Source of the DNA: Bradyrhizobium sp. CCBAU 53421 | GTDB taxonomy: Bacteria > Pseudomonadota > Alphaproteobacteria > Rhizobiales > Xanthobacteraceae | Assembly: GCF_015291625.1 (NCBI RefSeq) | Contig: NZ_CP030047.1 | Coordinates: 1,240,001 to 1,304,000, forward strand | DNA length: 64,000 bases | Reading direction: 5' to 3' | Shown here: piece after piece, positions 52,656-61,041 of the stretch | Layout of the letters: the number at the start of each line of letters is the position of its first letter | How positions within the stretch are numbered: the first letter of the stretch is position 1 | Notes under the pieces: generated by a model | What the model saw: the letters and a program-made list of their open reading frames with translations, nothing else | Databases searched by the model: none | Told to the model about the DNA's origin: nothing | Program-made: the position numbers and the translations under genes

Positions 52656-53729
52656 CTACACATTCGATCCATGGATCGCGTCGATCACCGCGTCGGTCAC
52701 TTCCTTCGTCGTCGCCTTGCCGCCGACGTCGGGCGTCAGCACGCCGGCCGCGCACACCTTCTCGACCGCGGCCATCAGGCGCGCTGCGGCGTCCTTCTCG
52801 CCGAGATGCTCCAGCATCTGCGCGCCGGTCCAGAAGGTCGCGACCGGGTTGGCGATGCCCTTGCCGGTGATGTCGAAAGCCGAGCCGTGGATCGGCTCGA
52901 ACATCGAGGGGAAGCGGCGCTGCGGGTCGATGTTGCCGGTCGGCGCGACGCCGAGGCTGCCGGCGAGGGCACCTGCGAGGTCGGACAGGATGTCGGCGTG
53001 CAGATTGGTCGCGACGATGGTGTCGAGGCTCTTCGGATTGAGCGTCATCCGCACCGTCATGGCGTCGACCAGCATCTTGTCCCAGGTCACGTCGGGGAAT
53101 TCCGTCGCCACTTCGGCCGCGATCTCGTCCCACATCACCATGCCGTGGCGCTGCGCGTTCGACTTGGTCACCACGGTGAGGAATTTGCGCGGCCGCGACT
53201 GCGCGAGCTGGAACGCATAGCGCATGATCCGCGTCACGCCGACCCGGGTGAAGACCGCAACTTCGGTCCCGACCTCTTCCGGCAGGCCCTTGTGCGCGCG
53301 GCCGCCCATGCCGGCATATTCGCCTTCGGAATTCTCGCGCACGATCACCCAGTCGAGATCGCCGACGCCGACATTGCGCAGCGGCGAGGCGACGCCGGGC
53401 AGGATCTTGGTCGGCCGCACATTGGCGTACTGGTCAAAACCCTGGCAGATCGGCAGGCGCAGGCCCCACAGCGTGATGTGGTCGGGCACGTCGGGCGCGC
53501 CGACCGCGCCGAAATAGATCGCGTCGAAGTTCTTCAGGTCTTTGAGCCCGTCGGCCGGCATCATCACGCCGTGCTTCTTGTAATAGTCCGAGCCCCAGTC
53601 GAAGGTCTTGACGTTGAAGCTGATGTCGCCCGAGCGCTTGGCCAGCGCCTCGAGTACGCGGACACCCGCGGAGATCACTTCGGGGCCGATGCCGTCGGCG
53701 GGAATGGCGGCGATGGAATGGGTACGCAT
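52656..53729 (-). CDS. Tartrate dehydrogenase / isopropylmalate dehydrogenase family
   Basis: NAD- and metal-dependent decarboxylating dehydrogenase of 357 residues. Motifs: AIPADGIGPEVI, DWVIVRENSEGEYAG, KSNAQRHGMVMW, DAMTVRMTLNP and FEPIHGSAFDI. The change in the leuB-type substrate loop and its pairing with an ACS-family transporter and LysR regulator fit TtuC-type tartrate (or D-malate) dehydrogenase better than LeuB. ATG 53729 has GGAGAG upstream. The transporter gene lies 20 bases upstream in the same operon. Confidence 0.88.
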   Translation of the reverse strand: MRTHSIAAIPADGIGPEVISAGVRVLEALAKRSGDISFNVKTFDWGSDYYKKHGVMMPADGLKDLKNFDAIYFGAVGAPDVPDHITLWGLRLPICQGFDQYANVRPTKILPGVASPLRNVGVGDLDWVIVRENSEGEYAGMGGRAHKGLPEEVGTEVAVFTRVGVTRIMRYAFQLAQSRPRKFLTVVTKSNAQRHGMVMWDEIAAEVATEFPDVTWDKMLVDAMTVRMTLNPKSLDTIVATNLHADILSDLAGALAGSLGVAPTGNIDPQRRFPSMFEPIHGSAFDITGKGIANPVATFWTGAQMLEHLGEKDAAARLMAAVEKVCAAGVLTPDVGGKATTKEVTDAVIDAIHGSNV

Positions 53730-53749
53730 GGGTCTCTCCGGATGGGTGG

Positions 53750-55063
53750 TTAGCGAGTTTGCACGGGATTGGGTTGCGGTTCGGCCTGCGCCGGCGCGGC
53801 TTGCGCGCGCGACAGCAGCAGCGTGAGCACGGCCGACAGCACCAGCAGGCCGGCGACGAAATAGAGGCCGCCGTCGAAGCTGCCGGTGCGTTCCTTGATC
53901 CAGCCGATCATCGCCGGGCCGACGAAGCCGCCGAGATTGCCGATCGAGTTGATGGTGGCGATCCCGGCCGCGGCGGCCGAGCCCGACAGGAACATGGTCG
54001 GCATGCTCCACAGCGGCGGCTTCGACGAGGAGATGCCGATATTGACCAGGGTCAGGGCCGCGATCACCGCGGCAAGGCCGGTCCACAATCCGGCCAGCGC
54101 GAGGCCCGCCGCTGCCATCAGGCAGGCCAGCACCACGTGCCAGGTGCGTTCGCCGGTGCGATCCGAATGCCGCGCCCACAGCACCATCGCGATCACGGCG
54201 ATGGTCGCCGGCACCGCGTTGAGGAAGCCGACCTGGATCGACGACAGGCCGAACGCCTTGATGATCTGCGGCGCCCACACGCCGAGTGTGTAGAGCCCGG
54301 CCGAGGTCCCGAAATAGACCAGCGCCAGCGCCAGCACGCGCGGATCGGCGAGGCCGCGCCAGATGCTGTGGCTCGCGGTTGAGGCCTTGCCGTCGGTCTC
54401 TGCCTTCATGGTCCTGACCAGCCAGGCGCGCTCATCGTCGGCGAGCCATCGCGCCTGCTCCGGCCGGTCGGTCAGGAAGCCGAGCACCACGAAGCCGAGC
54501 AGCACGGCCGGTATCGCCTCCAGCACGAACAGCCATTGCCAGCCCTTGAAGCCGAGCAGGCCGTCCATCTCCAGCAGCGCGCCCGAGACCGGCGAGCCGA
54601 GCACGGTCGAGAGCGGTGCCGCCGCCATGAACAGCGCGGTGACGGCGGCGCGCTGCCGCGCCGGGAACCAGTAGGAGAGGTAGAGGATGATGCCGGGGAA
54701 GAAGCCGGCTTCGGCGGCGCCGAGCAGGAAGCGCAGCACGTAGAAGCTGGTCGCGCCCTGCACGAGCGCCATCGTCGCCGAGACCAGGCCCCAGGTGATC
54801 ATCACCCGCGCGATCCAGATCCGTGCGCCGATCTTGTGCAGGATGATGTTGGAGGGCACCTCGAACAGGAAGTAGCCCCAGAAGAAGATACCGGCGCCGA
54901 AACCATAGACAGTCGGCGACAGGCCGATGTCCTTGTTCATGGTCAGCGAGGCGAAGCCGATATTGACGCGATCGATGAAGGCCACGAAGTACAGCAGCAT
55001 GATGAACGGCACGATGCGCAGTGAGATCTTGCGCAACACGCGCGTGCCAAGCTGGCTTTCCAT
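53750..55063 (-). CDS. MFS transporter, anion:cation symporter family (tartrate-type)
   Basis: A 437-residue major facilitator with about twelve hydrophobic helices. ACS-family marks: LLYFVAFIDRVNIGFASL in TM1, AEAGFFPGIILYLSYWFPARQRA between TM4 and TM5, and GSPVSGALL. ATG 55063 is chosen because GAGGAAG lies upstream; a start at 55105 would add 14 residues. It is transcribed first, ahead of the tartrate-dehydrogenase-like gene, and is divergent from a LysR gene. Uptake of tartrate or another dicarboxylate is the likely role. Confidence 0.9.
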   Translation of the reverse strand: MESQLGTRVLRKISLRIVPFIMLLYFVAFIDRVNIGFASLTMNKDIGLSPTVYGFGAGIFFWGYFLFEVPSNIILHKIGARIWIARVMITWGLVSATMALVQGATSFYVLRFLLGAAEAGFFPGIILYLSYWFPARQRAAVTALFMAAAPLSTVLGSPVSGALLEMDGLLGFKGWQWLFVLEAIPAVLLGFVVLGFLTDRPEQARWLADDERAWLVRTMKAETDGKASTASHSIWRGLADPRVLALALVYFGTSAGLYTLGVWAPQIIKAFGLSSIQVGFLNAVPATIAVIAMVLWARHSDRTGERTWHVVLACLMAAAGLALAGLWTGLAAVIAALTLVNIGISSSKPPLWSMPTMFLSGSAAAAGIATINSIGNLGGFVGPAMIGWIKERTGSFDGGLYFVAGLLVLSAVLTLLLSRAQAAPAQAEPQPNPVQTR

Positions 55064-55164
55064 GGGCTTCCTCAGGGGTTCGTCTTGTTTGTTGGGACGG
55101 CGCATGTCGCCGCGCCACCGGCAAGCCTAGAAGCCCGCGCCCTTCCGCTTCAACCCGCGCCGGT

Positions 55165-55185
55165 TTATACAAAAAAATGATATAA
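55165..55185. promoter_or_regulatory. LysR-type box between transporter and regulator
   Basis: TTATA-N11-TATAA, a perfect inverted repeat with the T-N11-A form used by LysR proteins. It sits about 100 bases upstream of the transporter start, in the shared divergent region. Confidence 0.65.
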
Positions 55186-55200
55186 TCGTTCGCCATCGCC

Positions 55201-55289
55201 CGTCATTGCGAGGAGCGCATGCGACGAAGCAATCCATCTTTCCACGCGTGCGGAGAGATGGATTGCTTCGCTTGCGCTCGCAATGACGG
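55201..55289. repeat. Inverted repeat with CGTCATTGCGAGG/GCGCTCGCAATGACG arms
   Basis: CGTCATTGCGAGGAGCGCAT and GAAGCAATCCATC at the left, GATGGATTGCTTC and GCGCTCGCAATGACGG at the right. It ends immediately before the lysR ribosome site, between the LysR box and its gene. Confidence 0.85.
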
Positions 55290-55310
55290 CAGGTGAGAAG
55301 GAAACCCAGC

Positions 55311-56228
55311 TTGGAACTGCACCAGCTTCGCTGCTTCGTGGCGGCTGCCGAGGAACTGCATTTCGGCCGCGCCGCGCAGCGCCTCCAGATGATGCCCTCG
55401 GCGCTCGGCCGCCACATCAAGCTGCTGGAGGAGGATCTCGGGGTGCGGCTGTTCGCGCGCACCACGCGCGCGGTGTCGTTGACCGAGGACGGCGCTGTGC
55501 TGCTGCGCGAGGGGCGGGCGCTACTCGGCCGCGCCGAGGCGATCGAGAACGGCTTTCGCCGCCGGCTGCGCAAGCCGCAGGCGCGGCGCTTCCGGATCGG
55601 CGCGATCGACAGCGCCGCGGCCGGCCTGTTGCCGCCGCTGCTGCGCGACCTCCGCGCCACCCATCCGGACGTTGCCGTGCAGCTGCTGGAAGAGAAGACC
55701 ATCCGGCTGCTGCCGAAGCTCTTGTCCGGCGCGCTCGACCTCGCGTTCGTGCGCCCGCCGGAGCGGCCCGACCGCCGCATCGAGTTCGTCGCGCTGCTGC
55801 AGGAAACCGCGGTGGTGGCGCTCTCGCACAAGCATGCGCTGGCGCGGCGCAAGCAGATCGTGCTGCCCGACATCGCCGATCAGCCCCTGATCGTACCGGA
55901 GCGCCGCTCGCGGCCGCACAGCCACGACCTCACGACAAAACTGTTCGACGAGGCTGGGCTGACACCGCGCATCCAGGAGATCGCCGACGAGAAGCAGACC
56001 ATCGTCAACATGGTCGCAGCAAGGCTCGGGGTTGCCATCGTGCCGCGCTGGACCGCGCGGATGGCGATCCCGGGCGTCCGCTTTGTGCCGCTACGCCTCA
56101 AGCGTGGCAGCGCCGCCGGCCGCCTGCCGCTCGCCGCCGCCTGGCTGAAAGGCTCCCGCGACCCCGTCCGCGACCAGGTGATCGCGGTGCTGGAGGCGAG
56201 GTTGAAGAGTTACGCGCGCGAGGCGTGA
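55311..56228 (+). CDS. LysR family transcriptional regulator
   Basis: A 305-residue activator-type regulator. The helix-turn-helix is LELHQLRCFVAAAEELHFGRAA followed by LGRHIKLLEEDLGVRLFAR, and the C-terminal part is the periplasmic-binding-fold inducer domain. TTG 55311 is preferred because GAGAAGGAAA lies about 7 bases upstream and the protein then begins at the standard LysR residue; GTG 55293 is possible. It is divergent from the tartrate-type transporter operon, its likely target. Confidence 0.9.
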   Translation: MELHQLRCFVAAAEELHFGRAAQRLQMMPSALGRHIKLLEEDLGVRLFARTTRAVSLTEDGAVLLREGRALLGRAEAIENGFRRRLRKPQARRFRIGAIDSAAAGLLPPLLRDLRATHPDVAVQLLEEKTIRLLPKLLSGALDLAFVRPPERPDRRIEFVALLQETAVVALSHKHALARRKQIVLPDIADQPLIVPERRSRPHSHDLTTKLFDEAGLTPRIQEIADEKQTIVNMVAARLGVAIVPRWTARMAIPGVRFVPLRLKRGSAAGRLPLAAAWLKGSRDPVRDQVIAVLEARLKSYAREA

Positions 56229-56447
56229 CGACGCCTCGTCGCCCTGGTCCGCTTCGCTGCACCAACGACCATCTTCTTGCGCAGGTGCGGCAGATGACGC
56301 GATGGGCTAAAAGGCGTGTCCGTCCTGCAGAGGACTCGCAAAGCAAGTGTCATATTGGCCTGCTAGCGATTCCGTCGCGGCTCGTTGTGCGCTTCGCGCG
56401 CCGGAAGCCGCCCGACGCTTCGCCGGCATTCTTTGACCGGAGGGATC

Positions 56448-56756
56448 ATGCTTCGCATCGTCACGTGTCTGACGCTTTTGATTTCCCTTCATGCGGCCGC
56501 GGCACAGGACAGGGCCCCTGGCGCTTCATCGCAGCCCTATTTGGGAGGCTCAATAACGCCGCCGACCGATCTGCCGTCCGGGATCGGCAGTTATTGCATC
56601 TACGAAAACCTCATCTTCTCGATCGGCTCGCCGATGTGCGTCGGCAAGACGAGCTACGTATGTGCTCCCGCCACAAACGACGCGGAGCTCGGTCAGCGGG
56701 GGTATTGGTCGGCAAGACCAGCCGACCCGAAACTGACCGCGCCGGTGTGCCAGTAG
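56448..56756 (+). CDS. Small secreted cysteine-containing protein
   Basis: A 102-residue protein with a signal peptide (MLRIVTCLTLLISLHAAAAQ). The mature part has four or so Cys (GSYCIYENLIF, GSPMCVGKTSYVCAPAT and a C-terminal VCQ), which may form disulfides in the periplasm. No family is recognised. GGAGGG lies just before the ATG. It follows the LysR gene after 219 bases with nothing else seen. Confidence 0.65.
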   Translation: MLRIVTCLTLLISLHAAAAQDRAPGASSQPYLGGSITPPTDLPSGIGSYCIYENLIFSIGSPMCVGKTSYVCAPATNDAELGQRGYWSARPADPKLTAPVCQ

Positions 56757-56851
56757 ACTGGCTCCCCGTCCTGCGGGTGCACAAGACTCGGACAATCTAT
56801 GTCGCGAGAACGTCGTGGCAGGTCCTCGGCACCGTCTGAGATTGATTTGCC

Positions 56852-56959
56852 CCGTCATCCTGAGGTGCGAGCGCAGCGAGTCTCGAAGGATGCGCGGCCC
56901 GGCTGGTGGCCGTCGATCCTTCGAGGCTCGCCGAAGAGGCTCGCACCTCAGGATGACGG
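56852..56959. repeat. Long inverted repeat, CATCCTGAGG family, copy 5
   Basis: CCGTCATCCTGAGGTGCGAG at the left and TCGCACCTCAGGATGACGG at the right with TCGAAGGAT/ATCCTTCGA inside. It lies in the 413-base gap before the zinc operon. Confidence 0.85.
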
Positions 56960-57146
56960 AATTGACAGCTGCGCGCTGATGATGGGTCCCGGCCTTCGCC
57001 AGGACGACGATGGAGAGTGCACGGGTCTGCTTTCGCCCGGTGCTGACAGCCGACGGTTCCATCGGGGTGGGTTTTGGCCGGCGCAGCCCGAATCTCCCCC
57101 GGATTTGCGGATCGGCCATGAGTTCCTCGTTTGTAGACTCGCGTTA

Positions 57147-57161
57147 TGTTATAATATAACA
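57147..57161. promoter_or_regulatory. Zur box
   Basis: TGTTATA-A-TATAACA, a perfect 7-bp inverted repeat with one central base, matching the known proteobacterial Zur consensus (TGTTATAnTATAACA). It lies 9 bases before the first start codon of the zinc uptake operon. Confidence 0.85.
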
Positions 57162-57169
57162 ACTTGGTC

Positions 57170-57364
57170 ATGGCGCATACGCACACCCACGACCACGCCC
57201 ACCATGGCCACGGCCATCCCCACGGGCACAGCCACGGCCCGCACGCCCATCCGGCCCAGGCCGCGCCCTGGTCGATCCTGCGCATGCCGGTGCCGGCCCG
57301 GCTGGCCGCGGCGCTCGCGGTCTCTGCCTGCCTGTGGGGCGTCGTCTGGCTGGCGATGAGGTGA
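57170..57364 (+). CDS. Small His-rich membrane protein at the head of the zinc operon
   Basis: A 64-residue protein. Residues 3-27 are dominated by His (HTHTHDHAHHGHGHPHGHSH), and residues 40-62 form one hydrophobic helix ending WLAMR. It directly follows the Zur box and ends 3 bases before znuC. No ribosome site is visible between the box and the ATG, so the transcript may be almost leaderless. A role in binding zinc at the membrane is inferred from composition and position. Confidence 0.8.
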   Translation: MAHTHTHDHAHHGHGHPHGHSHGPHAHPAQAAPWSILRMPVPARLAAALAVSACLWGVVWLAMR

Positions 57365-57367
57365 ACG

Positions 57368-58126
57368 ATGGGGTCTCCGCTGGTCACCTTCCGCGACGTC
57401 ACGCTCGGCTATGACCGCCATCCGGCGGTGCACCATCTCAACGGCGCGGTCGAGGCGGGCGCGCTGCTGGCCGTGATCGGCCCGAACGGCGCCGGCAAGT
57501 CGACGCTGTTGCGCGGCATCGCCGGCGTGCTGAAGCCGCTGTCGGGCGTGATCGATCTCGACGGGCTCGAGCATCGCGACATCGCCTATCTGCCGCAGTC
57601 CGCCGACATCGACCGTACGTTCCCGATCTCGGTGTTCGATTTCGTCGGCACCGGGCTGTGGCGCGCGACCGGCTTCTTCGGCGGCATCGGCAGGGCCGCG
57701 CGTGGCAAGATCCTGGCGGCGCTGGCCGCGGTCGGCCTCAACGGCTTCGAGAACCGGCCGATCGGCACGCTGTCCGGTGGCCAGACCCAGCGCATGCTGT
57801 TCGCGCGGGTGCTGCTGCAGGACGCCCGCCTGATCGTGCTCGACGAGCCGTTCAACGCCATCGACGCCAAGACCACCGCCGATCTGCTGGCGCTGGTGAA
57901 GCGCTGGAACGGCGAGGGACGCACGGTGCTGGCGGCGCTGCACGACCTCGACATGGTGCGCAACAATTTCCCGGAAACGTTGCTGCTGGCGCGGGGCCCG
58001 GTGGAATGGGGGCCGACCGCGGAGACGCTGACGGCGGACAATCTGACGGTCGCGATGCGGATGTGTGAGGCCTTCGACGACAGCGCCGCGGCCTGCGCCG
58101 CCGATCCGCGCTCACGGGCCGCCTGA
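57368..58126 (+). CDS. znuC: Zinc ABC transporter ATP-binding protein
   Basis: A 252-residue ABC ATPase. Walker A GPNGAGKSTLLRG, Q-loop in YLPQSADIDRTFP, signature TLSGGQTQRMLFAR, Walker B LIVLDEPFNAID and the H-loop ALHDLDMV are intact. The Y-L-P-Q-S...D-x-x-FP region is typical of zinc/manganese importers. It lies between the His-rich protein and the permease, separated by only a few bases. Confidence 0.93.
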   Translation: MGSPLVTFRDVTLGYDRHPAVHHLNGAVEAGALLAVIGPNGAGKSTLLRGIAGVLKPLSGVIDLDGLEHRDIAYLPQSADIDRTFPISVFDFVGTGLWRATGFFGGIGRAARGKILAALAAVGLNGFENRPIGTLSGGQTQRMLFARVLLQDARLIVLDEPFNAIDAKTTADLLALVKRWNGEGRTVLAALHDLDMVRNNFPETLLLARGPVEWGPTAETLTADNLTVAMRMCEAFDDSAAACAADPRSRAA

Positions 58127-58131
58127 CGCCG

Positions 58132-59001
58132 ATGCTATCCGACGCGCTGATCACGCCCTTCACCGAATTCGAGTTCATGCGCCGCGCGCTGGCGGCCGTG
58201 ATCGCGCTGTCGCTCGGCGGCGCGCCGATCGGCGTATTCCTGATGCTGCGGCGGATGAGCCTGGTCGGCGATGCCATGGCGCATGCGATCCTGCCGGGCG
58301 CCGCGATCGGCTTCCTGCTGTCCGGGCTCAACCTGTTCGCGATGACGACCGGGGGCCTGATCGCGGGCTTTGCGGTGGCGCTGCTCGCGGGCCTCGTCGC
58401 CCGCACCACCGAGCTGAAGGAAGATGCGTCGCTGGCGACCTTCTACCTGGTCTCGCTGGCGCTCGGCGTTACCATCGTCTCCATCAAGGGCACCAATATC
58501 GACCTGCTGCATGTGCTGTTCGGCAACATCCTCGCGATGGACGACCAGACCCTGCTGGTGATCGCGTTCAATGCCACCATCACGCTCTTGGTGCTCGCGG
58601 TGATCTATCGCCCGCTGGTGATCGAATGCGTCGATCCGGTGTTCCTGCGCACCGTGAGCCGGGCCGGCGCGCCGGCACATCTCGCCTTCCTCGCGCTGGT
58701 CGTGGTCAATCTCGTCAACGGCTTCCATGCGCTCGGCACGCTGCTCGGCGTCGGGCTGATGATCCTGCCCGCCGGCATTGCACGGTTCTGGTCGCGCGAC
58801 ATCACCACCATGATCTGCATCGCGGTCGCGAGCGCGATGCTGTCGGGTTATGCCGGGCTTGTGCTGTCGTACCAGACCCGGATTCCTTCCGGCCCCGCGA
58901 TCATCCTGGTCGCGGCCGGGCTCTACATTGTGTCGCTGCTGTTCGGCAATGTCAGCGGCCTGGTGCGGCAGCTGTTCCCCGGCCGCCATCTCGAGGCGTG
59001 A
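58132..59001 (+). CDS. znuB: Zinc ABC transporter permease
   Basis: A 289-residue ABC-3 family permease with about eight hydrophobic helices. Family segments: PIGVFLMLRRMSLVGDAMAHA, then LPGAAIGFLLSG, and GVGLMILPAGIARFWSRD near the C terminus. It works with ZnuC and the binding protein. Start 58132 is five bases after the znuC stop, and the gene ends five bases before the next start. Confidence 0.93.
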   Translation: MLSDALITPFTEFEFMRRALAAVIALSLGGAPIGVFLMLRRMSLVGDAMAHAILPGAAIGFLLSGLNLFAMTTGGLIAGFAVALLAGLVARTTELKEDASLATFYLVSLALGVTIVSIKGTNIDLLHVLFGNILAMDDQTLLVIAFNATITLLVLAVIYRPLVIECVDPVFLRTVSRAGAPAHLAFLALVVVNLVNGFHALGTLLGVGLMILPAGIARFWSRDITTMICIAVASAMLSGYAGLVLSYQTRIPSGPAIILVAAGLYIVSLLFGNVSGLVRQLFPGRHLEA

Positions 59002-59006
59002 GGACG

Positions 59007-59879
59007 ATGCGGCGGTTGTTCGGTCTGATTTGCTTGGCACTGCTGCTGGCGGGCGGCACGGCGCGCACTCAGGAGCGTGTCAACGTCGTCGCCAGTTTCT
59101 CGATCCTCGCCGACATGGTGCGCAATGTCGGCGGCAACGACGTCGACGTGGTGGCGCTGGTCGGGCCCGACGGCGACGCGCATGTCTATGCGCCGACGCC
59201 GGCGGATGCCAAGAGAGTCGCCGATGCCAGGCTGCTGGTCATCAACGGCCTCGGCTTCGAGGGCTGGCTGCCGCGGTTGTTGCAGGCCTCCGGCAGCAAG
59301 GCGCCGGTTGTGGTGGCAACCAAGGGGATCATGCCGCGGAAGATGGGCGGCCATGACGATCCGCATGCCTGGCAATCCGTCGCCAATGCGAAGATCTATG
59401 TCGTCAATATTCGCGACGGGCTGATCGCAGCGGCGCCTGACCGGGCCGGCGTCTTCAAGGCCAATGCCGACGCCTATCTGGCCAAGCTGGAGGCGCTCGA
59501 CCGCGAGGTGCATGAGGCGCTGGGACGGGTACCGGAGGCGCGGCGCAAGGTGATCTCGACCCATGGCGCCTTCGGCTATTTCGCTGATGCCTACGGGGTC
59601 ACGTTCTTCTCGCCGCAGAGTGTCTCCACCGATTCCGAGCCCAGTGCGCGCGATATCGCCGCCATCATCGCCCAGATCAAGGTTGCGAAAATTCCGGCAG
59701 TTTTTCTCGAAAATATCAGCGATCCCCGCCTGGTCGAGCGGATCGCCGCCGAGACCGGCGCCAGGGTCGGCGGGACCCTGTATTCGGACAGTTTGACGGG
59801 CGAAAAGGGCCAGGCACCCACTTACATTGATATGGTCAGGCACAATATAAAGGCCCTGACCAGCGCGCTCGCCAACTAG
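59007..59879 (+). CDS. znuA: Zinc ABC transporter substrate-binding protein
   Basis: A 290-residue cluster A-I binding protein with a signal peptide (MRRLFGLICLALLLAGG). Metal ligands expected for the family are visible: His in GDAHVYAPTPAD, His in DDPHAWQSVAN, His in ISTHGAFGYFA and the Asp in YSDSLTG. The loop between the first two ligands is short (GGHDDPH), without the long His-rich loop of many ZnuA proteins; the separate His-rich small protein may substitute. ATG 59007 is chosen at the signal peptide. Confidence 0.9.
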   Translation: MRRLFGLICLALLLAGGTARTQERVNVVASFSILADMVRNVGGNDVDVVALVGPDGDAHVYAPTPADAKRVADARLLVINGLGFEGWLPRLLQASGSKAPVVVATKGIMPRKMGGHDDPHAWQSVANAKIYVVNIRDGLIAAAPDRAGVFKANADAYLAKLEALDREVHEALGRVPEARRKVISTHGAFGYFADAYGVTFFSPQSVSTDSEPSARDIAAIIAQIKVAKIPAVFLENISDPRLVERIAAETGARVGGTLYSDSLTGEKGQAPTYIDMVRHNIKALTSALAN

Positions 59880-59914
59880 GGCAGGGGCCTCCCTGTCTGG
59901 CTGAGCGCCGACCA

Positions 59915-59959
59915 GCATGATCCGGAAAAGTGGGGTCCGGTTTTCCGATAAGATCATGC
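59915..59959. repeat. Palindromic element, GCATGATCCGGAAAAGTG family, copy 4
   Basis: GCATGATCCGGAAAAGTGGG, then CCGGTTTTCCGATAAGATCATGC. It stands between znuA and the COG0523 gene and happens to be open in the latter's frame. Confidence 0.85.
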
Positions 59960-59988
59960 TCAAACAAAGAGTTCCTTTCGGAGTTGTT

Positions 59989-61041
59989 ATGGCTGAAGCT
60001 TCGCAAAAAATTCCTGTGACCGTGCTGACGGGCTATCTCGGCGCCGGCAAGACCACGCTGCTGAACCGCATCCTGTCGGAGAACCACGGCAAGAAATACG
60101 CCGTCATCGTCAACGAATTCGGCGAGATCGGCATCGACAACGACCTCATCATCGGCGCCGATGAGGAAGTGTTCGAGATGAACAATGGCTGCGTCTGCTG
60201 CACGGTGCGCGGCGATCTCGTCCGCATCATGGACGGGTTGATGAAGCGCAAGGGCAAGTTCGACGCCATTATCGTCGAGACCACGGGCCTTGCCGATCCG
60301 GCGCCGGTCGCGCAGACCTTCTTCGTCGACGAGGACGTGCAGAAGAACGCCCGGCTCGATGCTGTCGTGACCGTTGCCGACGCCAAATGGCTGAGCGACC
60401 GCCTCAAGGACGCGCCGGAAGCCAAGAACCAGATCGCGTTCGCCGACGTCATCGTGCTGAACAAGACCGACCTGGTCTCCAAGCCCGAACTCGCCGAGGT
60501 CGAGGCCCGCATCCGCGGCATCAATCCGTACGCAAAACTGCACCGCACCGAGCGTTGCCAGGTCGGGATCACTGACGTGCTGGAGCGCGGCGCGTTCGAC
60601 CTCGACCGCATCCTTGAGATCGAGCCTGACTTCCTCGAGGCCGGCGACGATCACGACCATGACCACGATCATCATGATCATGACCATCACCACCATCATC
60701 ATGATCACGACCACGGCCATGGCCTGAAGCACTATCACGACGAGGACATGCAATCGCTGTCGCTGCGCTCGGAGAAGCCGCTCGATCCGACCAAGTTCAT
60801 GCCCTGGCTGCAGAACCTCGTCGCCACCGAGGGCCAGAAGATCCTGCGCTCGAAGGGCATCCTTGCCTTCACCGGCGACGACGACCGCTACGTGTTCCAG
60901 GGTGTCCACATGATGCTGGAGGGCGACCACCAGCGGAAATGGAAGGATGGCGAGAAGCGCGAAAGCCGCGTCGTGTTCATCGGTCGCGAATTGCCGGAGC
61001 AGGCGATCCGCGACGGCTTCGAGCAGTGCATCACCACGTGA
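59989..61041 (+). CDS. CobW/COG0523 family GTPase with His-rich loop (zinc-linked)
   Basis: A 350-residue G3E GTPase. Walker A GYLGAGKTTLLN is at residues 15-26, the metal motif GCVCC at 67-71, and NKTD gives guanine specificity. A long His/Asp run covers residues about 221-246. The CobW_C domain has the RVVFIGREL strand. Members of this group act as zinc metallochaperones in zinc-poor cells. ATG 59989 has GGAG upstream; earlier in-frame ATGs lie within a repeat. It follows the Zur-linked znu genes and is coupled to a propeller gene. Confidence 0.93.
   Translation: MAEASQKIPVTVLTGYLGAGKTTLLNRILSENHGKKYAVIVNEFGEIGIDNDLIIGADEEVFEMNNGCVCCTVRGDLVRIMDGLMKRKGKFDAIIVETTGLADPAPVAQTFFVDEDVQKNARLDAVVTVADAKWLSDRLKDAPEAKNQIAFADVIVLNKTDLVSKPELAEVEARIRGINPYAKLHRTERCQVGITDVLERGAFDLDRILEIEPDFLEAGDDHDHDHDHHDHDHHHHHHDHDHGHGLKHYHDEDMQSLSLRSEKPLDPTKFMPWLQNLVATEGQKILRSKGILAFTGDDDRYVFQGVHMMLEGDHQRKWKDGEKRESRVVFIGRELPEQAIRDGFEQCITT

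Noticed and set aside
5583..56959. CRISPR arrays
   Set aside because: The repeats are scattered single inverted-repeat elements with unequal spacing. No regular repeat-spacer array and no cas genes are present.
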